Shown here: positions 7,588 through 17,000 of the stretch, piece after piece | Position numbering within the stretch: the first letter of the stretch is position 1 | Layout: each line of letters opens with the position of its first letter | Origin: Leptospira bouyouniensis | GTDB lineage: Bacteria; Spirochaetota; Leptospiria; Leptospirales; Leptospiraceae | Assembly: GCF_004769525.1 (NCBI RefSeq) | Contig: NZ_RQFT01000002.1 | Location: 1 to 64,000 of the forward strand | Direction: 5' to 3' | DNA: 64,000 nucleotides | The notes under the pieces: model-generated | The model's input: the letters and a program-made list of their open reading frames with translations, nothing else | What the model was told of the DNA's origin: nothing | Database searches by the model: none | Position numbers and translations under genes: made by a program

Positions 7588-9824
7588 TTAAAATCCAATC
7601 GACTTTATATTCGTGTTTGATTTGAAAGACACTTCTGACTGAAGACATGTGATCACTTCCTCCGTTGAAATTTCGTTTGGTCCTCGAAATCGAAATCGGT
7701 TCCAGACGGCGCGTATATCCCCCACAGTGAGTTCAGGTATGTCTTTAATCGTTTCTTTCTCTATAAAAGTAAAAGTTTCCTTGAGTAGTGGGAAGTATTT
7801 CATTACAATCAAAACTTTATCTTCTCTCCTTAATGGTTTGAATTCCCCTTTCCATGCAAACCTTCGCATAGCCGCTGGATCAAAGTCTTTCATAAAGTTT
7901 GTTGATGCGATAAAGATTCCTTTGAAGGTTTCCATCCAGGTAAGAAACTCATTGGTTTGTGAAATTTCCCATGAACGACTCGCGAGATCTCGACTTCGAA
8001 AAAAACTATCTGCTTCATCCAAAAAGAAAATAGATTTTTTCATTTCCGCTTGTTGGAACGCACGTGCGATGAGTTTCTCTGTGACGCCAATATAAGGACT
8101 TTGTAAATCGGATCCACGTTTCTGAATTAACTCCAGATCATGTTTCTTTGCTAAATACCTAACAAATTCCGTTTATCCAGTTCCTGGTTTGCCATAAAAC
8201 AATAAACATAAGGAACCCAAGTTTGATTCTTCTGAATCGTCCCATTTGTTTTGAAACTCTTCTATTAACTTCTCTAAATCCATTAGATTCGCATCTACAT
8301 GTAGGATTGTAGGATCATAAGGAGTAGAAGACAAAAGTGGTTTTTGAATCTTACCTTTTGTTAAATGTGTGTGTTTGTTCATCACATCTTTTATCACAGA
8401 AAGGAACTGATCATCTGATGACTGACTGCAAATCTTTTTGGCCGCTTTGACAACCGTGGAAATCCCTCCTACTCCCGCAGGATAGGTATGTGCAAGACTT
8501 TCTATTTGTTCTAAAGACAACCTGTTTTTAACCTTTTCGATCTCCAAAATTCGATTCCAATAGTATAATCGTTGTTTCGGTTCAGCAGGAAAGAATTCGA
8601 TGCTATAATCAAATCGACGAAGAACCGATTCATGGATGGTGTCAGATTCATTGGTGATGATGATGAGTTTTCCATTCATTTGGTCTAAAAATTCATTCAT
8701 CCAAATTTTTTTCTCAGGTACCTTTTCGTTATGGAATCCGTTGCTTCCTCCTCCTTCATTTAGAATGTCATCGGCTTCATCAAATAACAAAACACTTTTG
8801 GATTCTTTGGAGAGAGTGGTTCCCACAATCAGTGCAGTTCTTTTTTCTTCGATATCCTCTGCTTTGTGATTGTTGATTTTATAAAGATTTCGTTTTACTT
8901 CAGAAACTAAACTCTTTGCAAATTCTGTTTTTCCGGCGCCGGGGGAACCATAAAATAAGATCTTACAAGGCCCTTCATCTTGTAACAAGGATACCAAACG
9001 AGACACATCCTTCTTGGAAAAGATAAACGAGGAAATTGGATGTGTTTCTTCATTGATTCGATTCAAATAATTCAATCCGTATGTTTCTTGTGAATCATCT
9101 GTTAGAAAATTAAAAAAAGAATCCCGAATCTCCACTGGGTCATCTTTTTCATGTAAACGAGAGATAACTCCAAATTTGATTAATTTTGTTTCCGCATGGA
9201 TCATTTGAACGTATTCAGAGCGACCAAGTCCAGCTACCCTTTTTGCAATTAAATGTAAGATATTGGAATTTAAAGAACGGCTAATCCAATCATCAAAACT
9301 AGAAAACTCCATTCGAATGAATAAGAATAAAATGAATTCTATATAATTTTCTGATATACCTAGTATTTGGAAGGTATTTTGAATCTTTCGATACAATTTG
9401 GCATCGTATAAATAAAAATCCGATTTGATTCGAATGCTTTCTAATTTTAATAAACGAAAGATCTGTTTTCTACCATTTGGAAATCGCTTACAAAAAGTAT
9501 TGGTATCATTTTCCAAATCTTCGGATAGATATTCTGTGCCTTGGGACAATGATAAGGTTCATCCCAATAACGAGATTTTCGACGTCGATAGTGGTCTTCA
9601 TCCTCGTTATTCATTGCCCTCAATTTTTTTTCATCTGGTTTGAAGACGGTATCAACAAGTGCCTTTTTTGCATGTAAGTCATACATGTCAAAAAGTGGTT
9701 CCGTTCTATTTTTACCAAAGGAATCAAAATTGCTGATTATTTTTATGATAAAGTGATGAAGTAATTGGATGTGTTCTTTTTCTGAAGAATCAAATAGAGA
9801 TTCTTTTATCTTTCGTTTGGGCAT
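7588..9824 (-). pseudogene. Tandem AAA+ ATPase, broken by a frameshift and a stop in Walker A
   Basis: Three reading frames make up one gene. Residues from 9824 to about 9550 lie in one frame, and the rest (9549-7588) in another, so an indel sits near 9550. The first AAA domain is intact: GSPGAGKTEF, then Walker B LLFDEADD. The second has GKPGTG followed by TAA (8173-8175) and then TEFV; the stop replaces the invariant Walker A lysine, as a single A-to-T change of AAA would. Downstream the same frame stays open through Walker B FFLDEADSFF to 7588. The original protein would have been a cytoplasmic double-AAA ATPase with an unrecognised N-terminal domain. Two independent lesions indicate real decay rather than one sequencing error. 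The first half could still be translated from the TTG at 9549. Confidence 0.85.
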
Positions 9825-9972
9825 TTTCCATCTCCTTTCTATAGGGAAAGGATACAGGTTTTGAAATTCGAATTCGGAATAAGTTCTTCCGAGAAGGGGA
9901 AAAAGCTGGATTCAAAATTAACTCGTTATTAATCTATAGAAATCAGATACTATTCTATCATAAATAAAATCC

Positions 9973-10272
9973 ATGAGTTTAATTTTGAAATGTTCATTAC
10001 TGATCTTTGATTAATGTTTTTTATAGCTTGCCAGTTTATGGTTCTAAACAGATTCAACCAGGCATGTCAGAGGAGGAAACAATCGAAGTATTATACGAAT
10101 TATGCAGATATTATCCTGTTTCATCAACTACCTTACTTTATAGACTCAAGAGGTAGGTAGAGCCGGAGAGAGTCTGATTGTTAAGTATTTCCGACCAGAA
10201 CTTATGAGCACGAAAACAAAGTTAGTTATAGTAAGGGATGCTTGCAGAATTGGCCATATATCCTTGAAATAG
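9973..10272 (+). pseudogene. Degraded BamE/SmpA-like lipoprotein
   Basis: Coding remains in shifting frames: a possible lipobox (MFFIAC), then KQIQPGMSEEETIEVL, which resembles the PGM-[ST]-x-E-E-V start of SmpA/OmlA domains, then YPVSSTTLLYRLK, and after another shift GESLIVKYFRPELM and RIGHISLK before TAG at 10270. At least two indels are needed to join the pieces. The family assignment is tentative. Confidence 0.4.
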
Positions 10273-10335
10273 AAGAGAACTTGGAAAAATCTAAGCGAAT
10301 GAAGGCATCTCGGCCTCCATTCGATTGAAGTATGT

Positions 10336-10713
10336 TTATTCCTTTCTTGTGATTTGTAAATACCCGCTTGCTAAGATGAGTAGAGCAGATACCAAAGTCA
10401 CCAAGGCAACTTTATTGAATCCTGAATCAATGATCGTATAGACCAATGAAATGGTAGAAATCACTCCCACTGCGAGTACGATCAAAGATGCCGATAAGGA
10501 TTGGCTATTGTTAGGATTGATTACATTCAAAATTGTCAACGGCGGAACAGCAAAGGCACCAAGTAAAGTGAGGGCAGATAGTATTTAACCAGTGCTAATA
10601 CTTGCTGTTTGGTTGAACATAGATCCCATTGCAAAACCAAATAAGACAATTGCCGATGTTGGTAAAATGATGACGGATCCAAAAATACCGCCATATAGTT
10701 TCAATGCTTTCAT
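10336..10713 (-). pseudogene. Small membrane protein with an in-frame TAA
   Basis: From the ATG at 10713 the frame runs to 10336 (125 codons) with a single TAA at codon 43 (10585-10587). The product would have several hydrophobic helices, such as SVIILPTSAIVLFGFAM and the C-terminal VALVTLVSALLILASGYL. No family recognised. The second part alone could start at 10539. One nonsense change most simply explains the break. Confidence 0.6.
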
Positions 10714-10861
10714 TCAAATTCCTCTTTAAATTTGTAGATTTGTTTTCATGTTGGAATCATTTCCAACATTTGAACAGCGTTGAATCTAGCACGATCAATA
10801 TGGTTTGTTCGGAAATTCTTTTTCCGATGATACAAAACGAAGATATTTCTAAACTTCCAAT

Positions 10862-12001
10862 TTAGACTAAGCCAAGTTCCTTACAAAATTTAATATAGGG
10901 AATGACTCTTCCACTTGCATTTGAACCGAAATCATTCTTCCCAAGGTGCACTTGATAAAACTCTGGAATTTTAGTTCTTGCTCTGAAATATTCAATATGC
11001 CGACTTAAAGTTTTATCACCTGTTTTGCATTCGACTGCAAAGATTGGAACTTTGTTTTTTAGAACGACAAAGTCAATTTCTCTTCCATCTGTATCTCGTA
11101 AATATCTGACCTCCATAGGGAAGCCTTGAGTGTCCGTAATGAAATGGCAATACTTGAGTAAATGGCTTGCGACGAGATTTTCAAAGCGAAACCCGTTTTC
11201 TTCCACTTGGGACCAATCCCACATATATAATTTTTTCAACTTCTTTACTGCCCTAATTTTCGGAGTTCCATAGGGAGCTATCGTAAAACAATAATAAAGT
11301 GAAGAAAGAGCCTCCACCCATCTTTCTACCGTAGGTTGAGAAACAGACAAATCCTCCGCTAAGCTTTTCAAGGAAAGTGGAGATCCAACTCTTGTTGGCA
11401 AAATTTCAGATAGTAACAAAAGTGAAGAGATATCTTTTATATTTTCTAAATCTCGAATATCTTCAGAAGCAACCTTAACCATACGGTCATTCTGCCAAAT
11501 CCGATGTTCGTTTTCATTTTGCAAAAATAAGGGCTCTGGAAATCCTCCAAACTTCATAAGCAAATCTAAGTCGGATTGATTTGGATTTTTACCCATCTCC
11601 GTGACAGAAAATGGATGTAATCGAAAATAACGATATCTTCCGTGAAGGGAGTCTCCGCCTTTTCGAAATGTATCAAGTCTTGCTGAGCCTGTTACTATAA
11701 ATCGATTATCCTCAAAATGCTTATCATATAAGCCTTTTATCAGATTTCGCCATTTGCTATATTTGTGGATTTCGTCTAAAACAATCGTTTTGCTCTGACT
11801 TAAAGGAAGTTGGTCTTTCAGAATCAAAACCTTATCGCTGTTTAGATCCCAATTCAAATAACCAGGATTTTTAATGGAAGGTGGTTTCAAGAATTGTAGC
11901 GCAAGCGTTGTTTTCCCAACTTGCCTAGGACCTCCAATAAACAACATTTTTCGATTTAATATGTCCTCTAAATGGGGGTGCAGGTACCTGAGTTTTTTCA
12001 T
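10862..12001 (-). CDS. AAA_14/DUF4143-type ATPase
   Basis: 379 aa. Walker A is GGPRQVGKTT at residues 23-32, followed by a Walker B-like IVLDEIHKY near residue 75. The C-terminal half has the DUF4143 pattern: a winged-helix-like part (SQPTVERWVEAL), FENLVASHLL, and a nuclease-like ending with EIDFVV and FAVECK. This family is common on mobile DNA and beside toxin-antitoxin genes; its biochemical role is unclear, though the C-terminal D...E-x-K pattern resembles restriction-type nucleases. It lies 63 bases downstream of hipA on the same strand but has its own upstream region containing the 13-bp motif also found near hipB. Confidence 0.85.
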   Translation of the reverse strand: MKKLRYLHPHLEDILNRKMLFIGGPRQVGKTTLALQFLKPPSIKNPGYLNWDLNSDKVLILKDQLPLSQSKTIVLDEIHKYSKWRNLIKGLYDKHFEDNRFIVTGSARLDTFRKGGDSLHGRYRYFRLHPFSVTEMGKNPNQSDLDLLMKFGGFPEPLFLQNENEHRIWQNDRMVKVASEDIRDLENIKDISSLLLLSEILPTRVGSPLSLKSLAEDLSVSQPTVERWVEALSSLYYCFTIAPYGTPKIRAVKKLKKLYMWDWSQVEENGFRFENLVASHLLKYCHFITDTQGFPMEVRYLRDTDGREIDFVVLKNKVPIFAVECKTGDKTLSRHIEYFRARTKIPEFYQVHLGKNDFGSNASGRVIPYIKFCKELGLV

Positions 12002-12008
12002 ATTAACT

Positions 12009-12053
12009 TTAAACTACTCATGAGTGTTTTAAAGTCAATATTAAACTACTCAT
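12009..12053. promoter_or_regulatory. Operator-like repeats before the DUF4143 ATPase gene
   Basis: TTAAACTACTCAT occurs at 12009-12021 and again exactly at 12041-12053. The first copy is part of a near-palindrome centred on ACTCATGAGT. A third copy with one mismatch lies in front of hipB (13669-13681). Repressor sites for HipB are the simplest reading. Confidence 0.5.
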
Positions 12054-12064
12054 TTTTATCTACC

Positions 12065-13318
12065 CTACCCCTTCACTCCTTCCAATGAAAACGGATTTAG
12101 AAATTGCCGTTTCCAAAGTAGGTTTTGATCGACTTGGCTAAGCTCTGCTTCCTCACAAACCGTTTTCCATTTTTTTTCAATCGTTTGAATTTGGTGTTTT
12201 ACAATCTCAGTCGCTTTTTGTTTCGAAAGAAGGAACTGATTTCTCGCTTGTAAACATATTTGAATTTGGCTCCTTCTATCTTCTCCAGTGATGAGCATGG
12301 CCTGTGTTGCTTCATTACCCGATCTTGCTTGCGGGCAAATATCGTAGGCTGGAGTCAAACTGAGTACATTGCCATTCCAAAAGGCAGCATGGTTTCTTGC
12401 ATGGTCATCGGTATTCCCTGAAAGAACATTGAAGACCAATCTTTTGAAAAGCTCTTCTAATGTTTCCTTGGGAGAAAGAAATCGGTGCCGGATGATTTCA
12501 CAGAGTGTTTCATAACTGGCATAACGCGCTAACATCTCATCGAGTCCAAAAAGCGTGAGAGCCGATACAATTCGTTTCCTCGTCCATCCATCTTTCTTTC
12601 GGATACGATCAAATCGTTTGATGAGAAGAACATCCTTTTTGGCCGCTTTTGTAAGTTTGACATCGGCGACATCGATTCCAACTAGCTTAGCCAGGCGCAT
12701 AGCAATGTATTCCGCTTTCACAACATGATAATAGTCAGCAGTCGAGGCAAACTTAGCCACATACTTAGTATCCTTCTCTTCTACTAATGCCTTTGGTCTC
12801 GCACCACCGATGGATGTCCCATGGAGGAGTGCAAAGTCTAATTCCAGATTCAATGGAATTCCTTTTTCTACCTTTTCTGATGAAGCTAACAGTTCTTCTA
12901 AGGAAATATTTGTAGGTTTTCTTGGCACGTATTGTGTCGGTGATTCTTGAAAGTCAAGTGCACCGATGCGATCAGATCCTGATTCTAAAAGATATAACAA
13001 TTCACTTAGATCACCCGTGTCTTTTGCTTTTGAACCAGATACTTTGTTTAGGATCACTCGCCTTCCCCATGCATCTGGAGATGCATCTCGAATGGCATTT
13101 GGCATCTTAAGATTGTTTAATAAGGGAAGTCTACCCTCTATGAGTGGTAATTCTGGTTCATAGATTGAATATAGATTCGCATTGTCTTTTGCTTTCTCTA
13201 AATAACTTCTACCATAATTGAAATAGTAGTAACCATTTTCTTCTTCGATCCTTCCACAAACAATGGGATCCACTTTCCCATCCAACCAAATCCAAACATA
13301 AGCCTCTTTAGAAGTCAT
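12065..13318 (-). CDS. hipA: HipA-family serine/threonine kinase toxin
   Basis: 417 aa, close to typical HipA length. Visible motifs: SIGGARPK at 169-176 (nucleotide loop and autophosphorylation-loop region), NTDDHARN at 302-309 with catalytic D304 and metal-binding N309, and AYDICP with D326 in the DFG-like position. HipA kinases phosphorylate cytoplasmic targets such as glutamyl-tRNA synthetase and can cause growth arrest or persistence; the target here is unknown. The gene overlaps hipB by 11 bp, so the two are probably translationally coupled. All key residues are present. Confidence 0.9.
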   Translation of the reverse strand: MTSKEAYVWIWLDGKVDPIVCGRIEEENGYYYFNYGRSYLEKAKDNANLYSIYEPELPLIEGRLPLLNNLKMPNAIRDASPDAWGRRVILNKVSGSKAKDTGDLSELLYLLESGSDRIGALDFQESPTQYVPRKPTNISLEELLASSEKVEKGIPLNLELDFALLHGTSIGGARPKALVEEKDTKYVAKFASTADYYHVVKAEYIAMRLAKLVGIDVADVKLTKAAKKDVLLIKRFDRIRKKDGWTRKRIVSALTLFGLDEMLARYASYETLCEIIRHRFLSPKETLEELFKRLVFNVLSGNTDDHARNHAAFWNGNVLSLTPAYDICPQARSGNEATQAMLITGEDRRSQIQICLQARNQFLLSKQKATEIVKHQIQTIEKKWKTVCEEAELSQVDQNLLWKRQFLNPFSLEGVKG

Positions 13319-13640
13319 CTTTCACCTTCTTAGTTTTGGTTCGAATACGTTTTGGCATTAGTGTCAATTTGTTTGAAGCAGTTTGAATGGATTGTGATAA
13401 GGAAGGACTCTCACTGGCAAAGAGTGATATTCCAAGGATGACGGCCGCTTCCAATGCCAATCCAATTGCCACTGTCATATCTCCTGATTCAATTTTTTGT
13501 AAAGTAGTCCGAGAGATTCCAATGCGTTCGGCAAGTGTTTGTTCCGACCAGGCCTTTTCTTTCCGGGCCAGCTGGATTTCTTTTCCGAGAAGTGCACCGG
13601 CTTCTTTTGCCAAACGAGAATAGGTTCTTGTGATCTTCAT
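13308..13640 (-). CDS. hipB: HipB-family XRE antitoxin and repressor
   Basis: 110 aa. An XRE helix-turn-helix spans about residues 17-72 (LAERIGISRTTLQKIESGD), with a basic C-terminal tail. It should neutralise HipA and repress the operon by binding upstream. The order antitoxin then toxin with an 11-bp overlap is normal for hipBA. A 13-bp motif shared with the region before the DUF4143 gene lies 29 bases upstream of the start and overlaps a TATAAT-like -10 element on the minus strand. Confidence 0.9.
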   Translation of the reverse strand: MKITRTYSRLAKEAGALLGKEIQLARKEKAWSEQTLAERIGISRTTLQKIESGDMTVAIGLALEAAVILGISLFASESPSLSQSIQTASNKLTLMPKRIRTKTKKVKDDF

Positions 13641-13668
13641 GATGCATTCAATTCCGATTTATTGACTA

Positions 13669-13681
13669 TTATACTACTCAT
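13669..13681 (-). promoter_or_regulatory. Putative HipB operator overlapping a -10 element
   Basis: TTATACTACTCAT on the plus strand reads ATGAGTAGTATAA on the minus strand, where TATAAT overlaps its end. It matches the two copies at 12009 and 12041 except for one base. Confidence 0.45.
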
Positions 13682-13790
13682 TAAATATGATTACGACCAT
13701 TTTATTGGTCAAATCTGAAACATATTCCATATTTTTTAATTTCTACAAAGAAACTATCAGCTGAAACTATATGGAAATGTATTACTACAC

Positions 13791-14321
13791 TCACCCATCC
13801 CCCACAACCACGGCTGTAATCGAATTCACAATCCTTGCCAAGTGCTTCGAAGTGGGAGATTCTCCTTCAAATAATACACGTTCTACGGCCTTTCTCGTAG
13901 CTTCTGGAAATTTGTTTAACATACCATTGTACAGATCTTTTGTACTAATCATTGAATTCTTCTGTCGAGGAGATGTTGTTTCATCCAAGGCTGGAGAGGA
14001 AAAAACCATTACGCTGGCTTGTGAATGGACAGTCGTCTCTTCTGTTAGCTTCGTACTTTCATCCAAAGCAGACCCCAAGGATAAGAAGCGTCTTCGGCCA
14101 TCAAAACCTGTTTGAACTACAAAACCGCGTTTTTTCAGTCTGGAAATCATACGCGAAACTGTATCTGGTTTCAAACCCAGAAGATTCGCAAAATGTTCGT
14201 TTGATGCAAAACACTTTCCACTCGAAGTAAAACTTTCAATTTCAGAAAGAATTACCTTCTCAGCAATGGAAAGGTCCCTCCTACTCTCAATCCGAGCAGG
14301 GATCCAAATTCCTTGTCTCAT
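13791..14321 (-). CDS. HTH_36-type DNA-binding protein, replication-initiator-like
   Basis: 176 aa. It begins GIWIPARIE and carries a winged helix-turn-helix at about residues 18-75 (FANLLGLKPDTVSRMISRLK), typical of plasmid and phage replication-type proteins. The gene at 35529-36083 is a clear paralogue in the opposite orientation with the same N-terminal layout (GIWIPREIE, KPDTISRMISKL). The C-terminal halves differ. It may be a second replicon's initiator or a regulator; no function can be fixed from sequence. Confidence 0.65.
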   Translation of the reverse strand: MRQGIWIPARIESRRDLSIAEKVILSEIESFTSSGKCFASNEHFANLLGLKPDTVSRMISRLKKRGFVVQTGFDGRRRFLSLGSALDESTKLTEETTVHSQASVMVFSSPALDETTSPRQKNSMISTKDLYNGMLNKFPEATRKAVERVLFEGESPTSKHLARIVNSITAVVVGDG

Positions 14322-14584
14322 ATTGTCCCTTCGGTTTGCCTAGACACGCCTTCGGCCAAACCATTTAACATTCTTTTTGTGGCGGGGGATCAAGTTAGGT
14401 GAAGTGATCCGAGGTCTTTGCCTACCTCATCCGACAAATGCCTATTACCGGACAGTAAAACCTAAATCCAAACGTCAGATTTTGTCAACTACAATGAGAC
14501 ATAATTTGTGAGATTTCACTAGAGGGAGAAAGGTCCCCCAGGAGGGCAAACTCGAGGGGGAATCGCGTCTTTTTGGATCTTCAC
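14322..14584. other. Non-coding gap
   Basis: About 260 bases without a supported gene. I see no strong hairpin or repeat family. It separates the HTH gene from the toxin array and contains the HTH gene's presumed promoter. Confidence 0.3.
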
Positions 14585-14845
14585 CTAAGACAATTCAAGG
14601 AAACAATAGAATGTGAAAAAGTACAAGAATTTTTTCTTGGTTAAGAAATATTTTAGGATATTGATTAAATTGTTATCCACACAATCCTTAATGAATTGGT
14701 CAAAATCAGGAACCGCATCACCTAGATTTGCTTTCAATAATGACCAGTTAGAGAATGCTACACACCAACGATCTCTGATAAATCCAGGATCACTTGGTGA
14801 ATTTGATTTCAGAGCGGGAACTAATCTGCAGAATAAGGAAGTGGA
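14585..14845 (-). pseudogene. Truncated third copy of the Cys-peptidase toxin tip
   Basis: The minus strand encodes SPSDPGFIRDRWCVAFSNW and GDAVPDFDQFIKDC, then leaves the homology after NNLINI and ends in unrelated codons at TAG 14585. It is almost identical at DNA level to 17430-17560 of the long toxin gene, so the copy is recent. Only the catalytic-cysteine part remains; the His and Asp parts are missing. No start signal is present. It is probably a leftover of a duplicated toxin/immunity cassette. Confidence 0.7.
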
Positions 14846-14901
14846 TTACTGATTCATCGTTATTCCTTTCTAGGGAAATTCATTTTTTATTCACAATAAA
14901 C

Positions 14902-15648
14902 CTAACGCTTATTGCTATTGAATTCATATCCTCTAGGGTCGTCCACGTCGGCTTGTAACTTTCGATTGTACTTTTTCTCATATTGATCAACGAGGTCATG
15001 AAAATCTTTAGTCGTCGCTCCTTTCCATCTCTGCAACATTAGATCCTTAAGATTCGGCATTCCTAATAAGCATTGAAGATGTTTCTTTGTGAAAGGAGTA
15101 TCAAAACTTCGGAAGAATGTAATATTCTTTAGATACGGAACAAGCTCACAAAATTGTTCACCAGAGAAATCAATAGGATAGTCAATTGAAAACCCGTTAA
15201 TACTGGGAACAGATAAAAAACATTGTTTTATGGAGGGTTGAACTGATACTTTCGTTAGGTTTAATGATTTCTCTTTCGACTGAGAATCTTTAAAAAATAA
15301 GCATATTTGATTTACATTAATTGAATTACTATTAACATACAACGACTCTAGAGATGACCAATTACAATTTTCTGAATTGACTAAAAATTTTGGCTCCAAA
15401 TTTTCACTTGCGAACAAAATCGATTTAATCATAAACGCTTGGCATAAGTCTTCTAGATAAAAGTCTTTTAAGTTACTCGTGTGGTAAAATTTAACCTGAT
15501 TTACCTCCCCTTTAATTCTACCCTTCAATAATAGTATGTTTCGAGATTTTAGACTATCCTCCAAGACATTTCCTGAGATAGGCATTCCGCTATTTGATCG
15601 ACAGCAGAAAAGCATAAGAAGTAAGGCAAAATTGATTATCATTTTCAT
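14902..15648 (-). CDS. Putative immunity lipoprotein, LRR-like (copy 2)
   Basis: 248 aa. It starts with a short signal and lipobox (LMLFCC, residues 11-16), so it is probably lipid-anchored. The rest contains leucine-rich-repeat-like segments. It is paralogous to the protein at 16251-17000, sharing GEQFCEL, ITFFRSF and RKLQADV. It starts 11 bases after the stop of a Cys-peptidase tip, just as its paralogue follows the tip of the long toxin. The toxin-then-lipoprotein order with paired duplication is the main evidence for an immunity role; direct binding is inferred. Confidence 0.7.
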   Translation of the reverse strand: MKMIINFALLLMLFCCRSNSGMPISGNVLEDSLKSRNILLLKGRIKGEVNQVKFYHTSNLKDFYLEDLCQAFMIKSILFASENLEPKFLVNSENCNWSSLESLYVNSNSINVNQICLFFKDSQSKEKSLNLTKVSVQPSIKQCFLSVPSINGFSIDYPIDFSGEQFCELVPYLKNITFFRSFDTPFTKKHLQCLLGMPNLKDLMLQRWKGATTKDFHDLVDQYEKKYNRKLQADVDDPRGYEFNSNKR

Positions 15649-15659
15649 ATGTAGCTGTC

Positions 15660-16250
15660 CTACTTAATCATATCATAATGTTTAGGGAGATAATCTTTAT
15701 AACTATTCGATTTATCAATTTTTCCTATACTTGACTCTAATGGATTTTCTGGGTCAAATATGGTGCCATTCATTTTTGAATTTCCAGTATCTACAACTGT
15801 GTAGGTTATTTTGCCTGTAGGATCAGGTGGATTCCGATGCAAACTAATAGTGTGTCCATCATGAACTCGCAATGTAATTGCTTGCGGTTTGTTTGTCAGC
15901 AAATCCTCTCCAAGATTCAGATATCTTCTATCTCTCTCTGCTTCAGAGAAAGGAGTATTATCAATTTTTCCTTCGTAAAACTTATTCCTTTCAAAAGTCC
16001 CCAGTCCTTGTGAATAGTAGCTCAATACTTTGCCCGTATCAACATACATATTGTCTTTATTAATCAAATTGTTATCCACACAATCCTTTATGAATTTATC
16101 GAAATCAGGAACCGCATCACCTAAATTACTATTTAAAACAGTCCAGTCAGAAAATGCCACACACCAACGATCTCTGATAAAAACAGGACTACTCTCGGAA
16201 CCAGTTAAAGACGCGATCTTTTTGCGAGTTCCATAGAGGCTGTTGGACTC
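15660..16250 (-). pseudogene. Orphan Cys-peptidase toxin tip (copy 2)
   Basis: The frame opens immediately after the TAA of the lipoprotein gene at 16251 and is in the same frame as that gene. It reads NSLYGTRKKIASLTG, then FIRDRWCVAF with the catalytic cysteine codon at 16161-16163, GHTISL with the histidine, and VVDTGNSKMNG with the aspartate, ending at 15660 with YDMIK. All three candidate catalytic residues are therefore present. There is no scaffold, no signal peptide and no good ribosome site; a GTG at 16160 falls after the cysteine. It is best read as a silent toxin cassette that could be expressed after recombination or read-through. Confidence 0.75.
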
Positions 16251-17000
16251 TTATCTTTCGTAACTTGTAGGGTCTTCTACGTCCGCCTGTAATTTTCGTT
16301 TGTATTTGAGCTCGTATTTTTTTACAAGTTCTCGAAAATCAGAAGTGCGAGCACCTTTCCAATTTTGCAACATCAAATGCTCTAATTTTGGCATTGCTAA
16401 GATGCATTGAAGATCTTTTCTGGAAAAAGGCGTATTAAAACTTCGAAAAAATGTGATTTCAGACAAGTGACTTGTCAATTCACAGAACTGTTCACCAGTG
16501 AAATTTTTAGGGTCATCGATAGCGAAACCTCGCACTCCAACTGATAAAGGAGGAAAACAATTTTTAATATCATCCTTAATCGAAATACTGGTCAGATCAA
16601 GAATTTTATTCGGAATTGGAGATTCTTTGATTAAACTGCAAATCTTAAATTGATTAATCGTTCCTTTTGAAACTGCTACTTCTTGGAGACTTTCCAAATC
16701 ACAATTCTGCCAATTTTCAAAGAACAGATCGTTCACTTCATGACCTGTTATATATATTCGACTTATTTTAAATTTCGAACATATATCTGAAAGGTGAATC
16801 CCTGTTATATTGGAATCTGAAAAAATTTCGATGCTATATCCTTGAGTATTTTTAAATTTTCTTAGTTCGATCTTTCTCGTCTTAAGATCCAACTCGGTCA
16901 GAGCAACATTTCTTTCAATAGAACTACAGTAAATTGAAAAAAACGAAAACCACACTGCAAATAGAATAGAATTGTAATGTAACAATTTCGACTTCCCCAT
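16251..17000 (-). CDS. Putative immunity lipoprotein, LRR-like (copy 1)
   Basis: 249 aa with a signal and lipobox ending FSIYC near residue 25. Leucine-rich-repeat-like stretches follow (LDLTSISI, ITFFRSF, LEHLMLQNWKGA). Its ATG overlaps the stop of the toxin gene by one base (TAATG), so translation is likely coupled. It is a paralogue of 14902-15648. The expected role is protection of the envelope against the cysteine-peptidase tip, inferred from position, lipid anchoring and parallel duplication. Confidence 0.72.
   Translation of the reverse strand: MGKSKLLHYNSILFAVWFSFFSIYCSSIERNVALTELDLKTRKIELRKFKNTQGYSIEIFSDSNITGIHLSDICSKFKISRIYITGHEVNDLFFENWQNCDLESLQEVAVSKGTINQFKICSLIKESPIPNKILDLTSISIKDDIKNCFPPLSVGVRGFAIDDPKNFTGEQFCELTSHLSEITFFRSFNTPFSRKDLQCILAMPKLEHLMLQNWKGARTSDFRELVKKYELKYKRKLQADVEDPTSYER

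Noticed and set aside
8173..10587. Recoding of TAA as a sense codon
   Set aside because: In-frame TAA at 8173 and 10585 looked like possible recoding, but TAA ends many intact genes here and the neighbouring genes also carry frameshifts.
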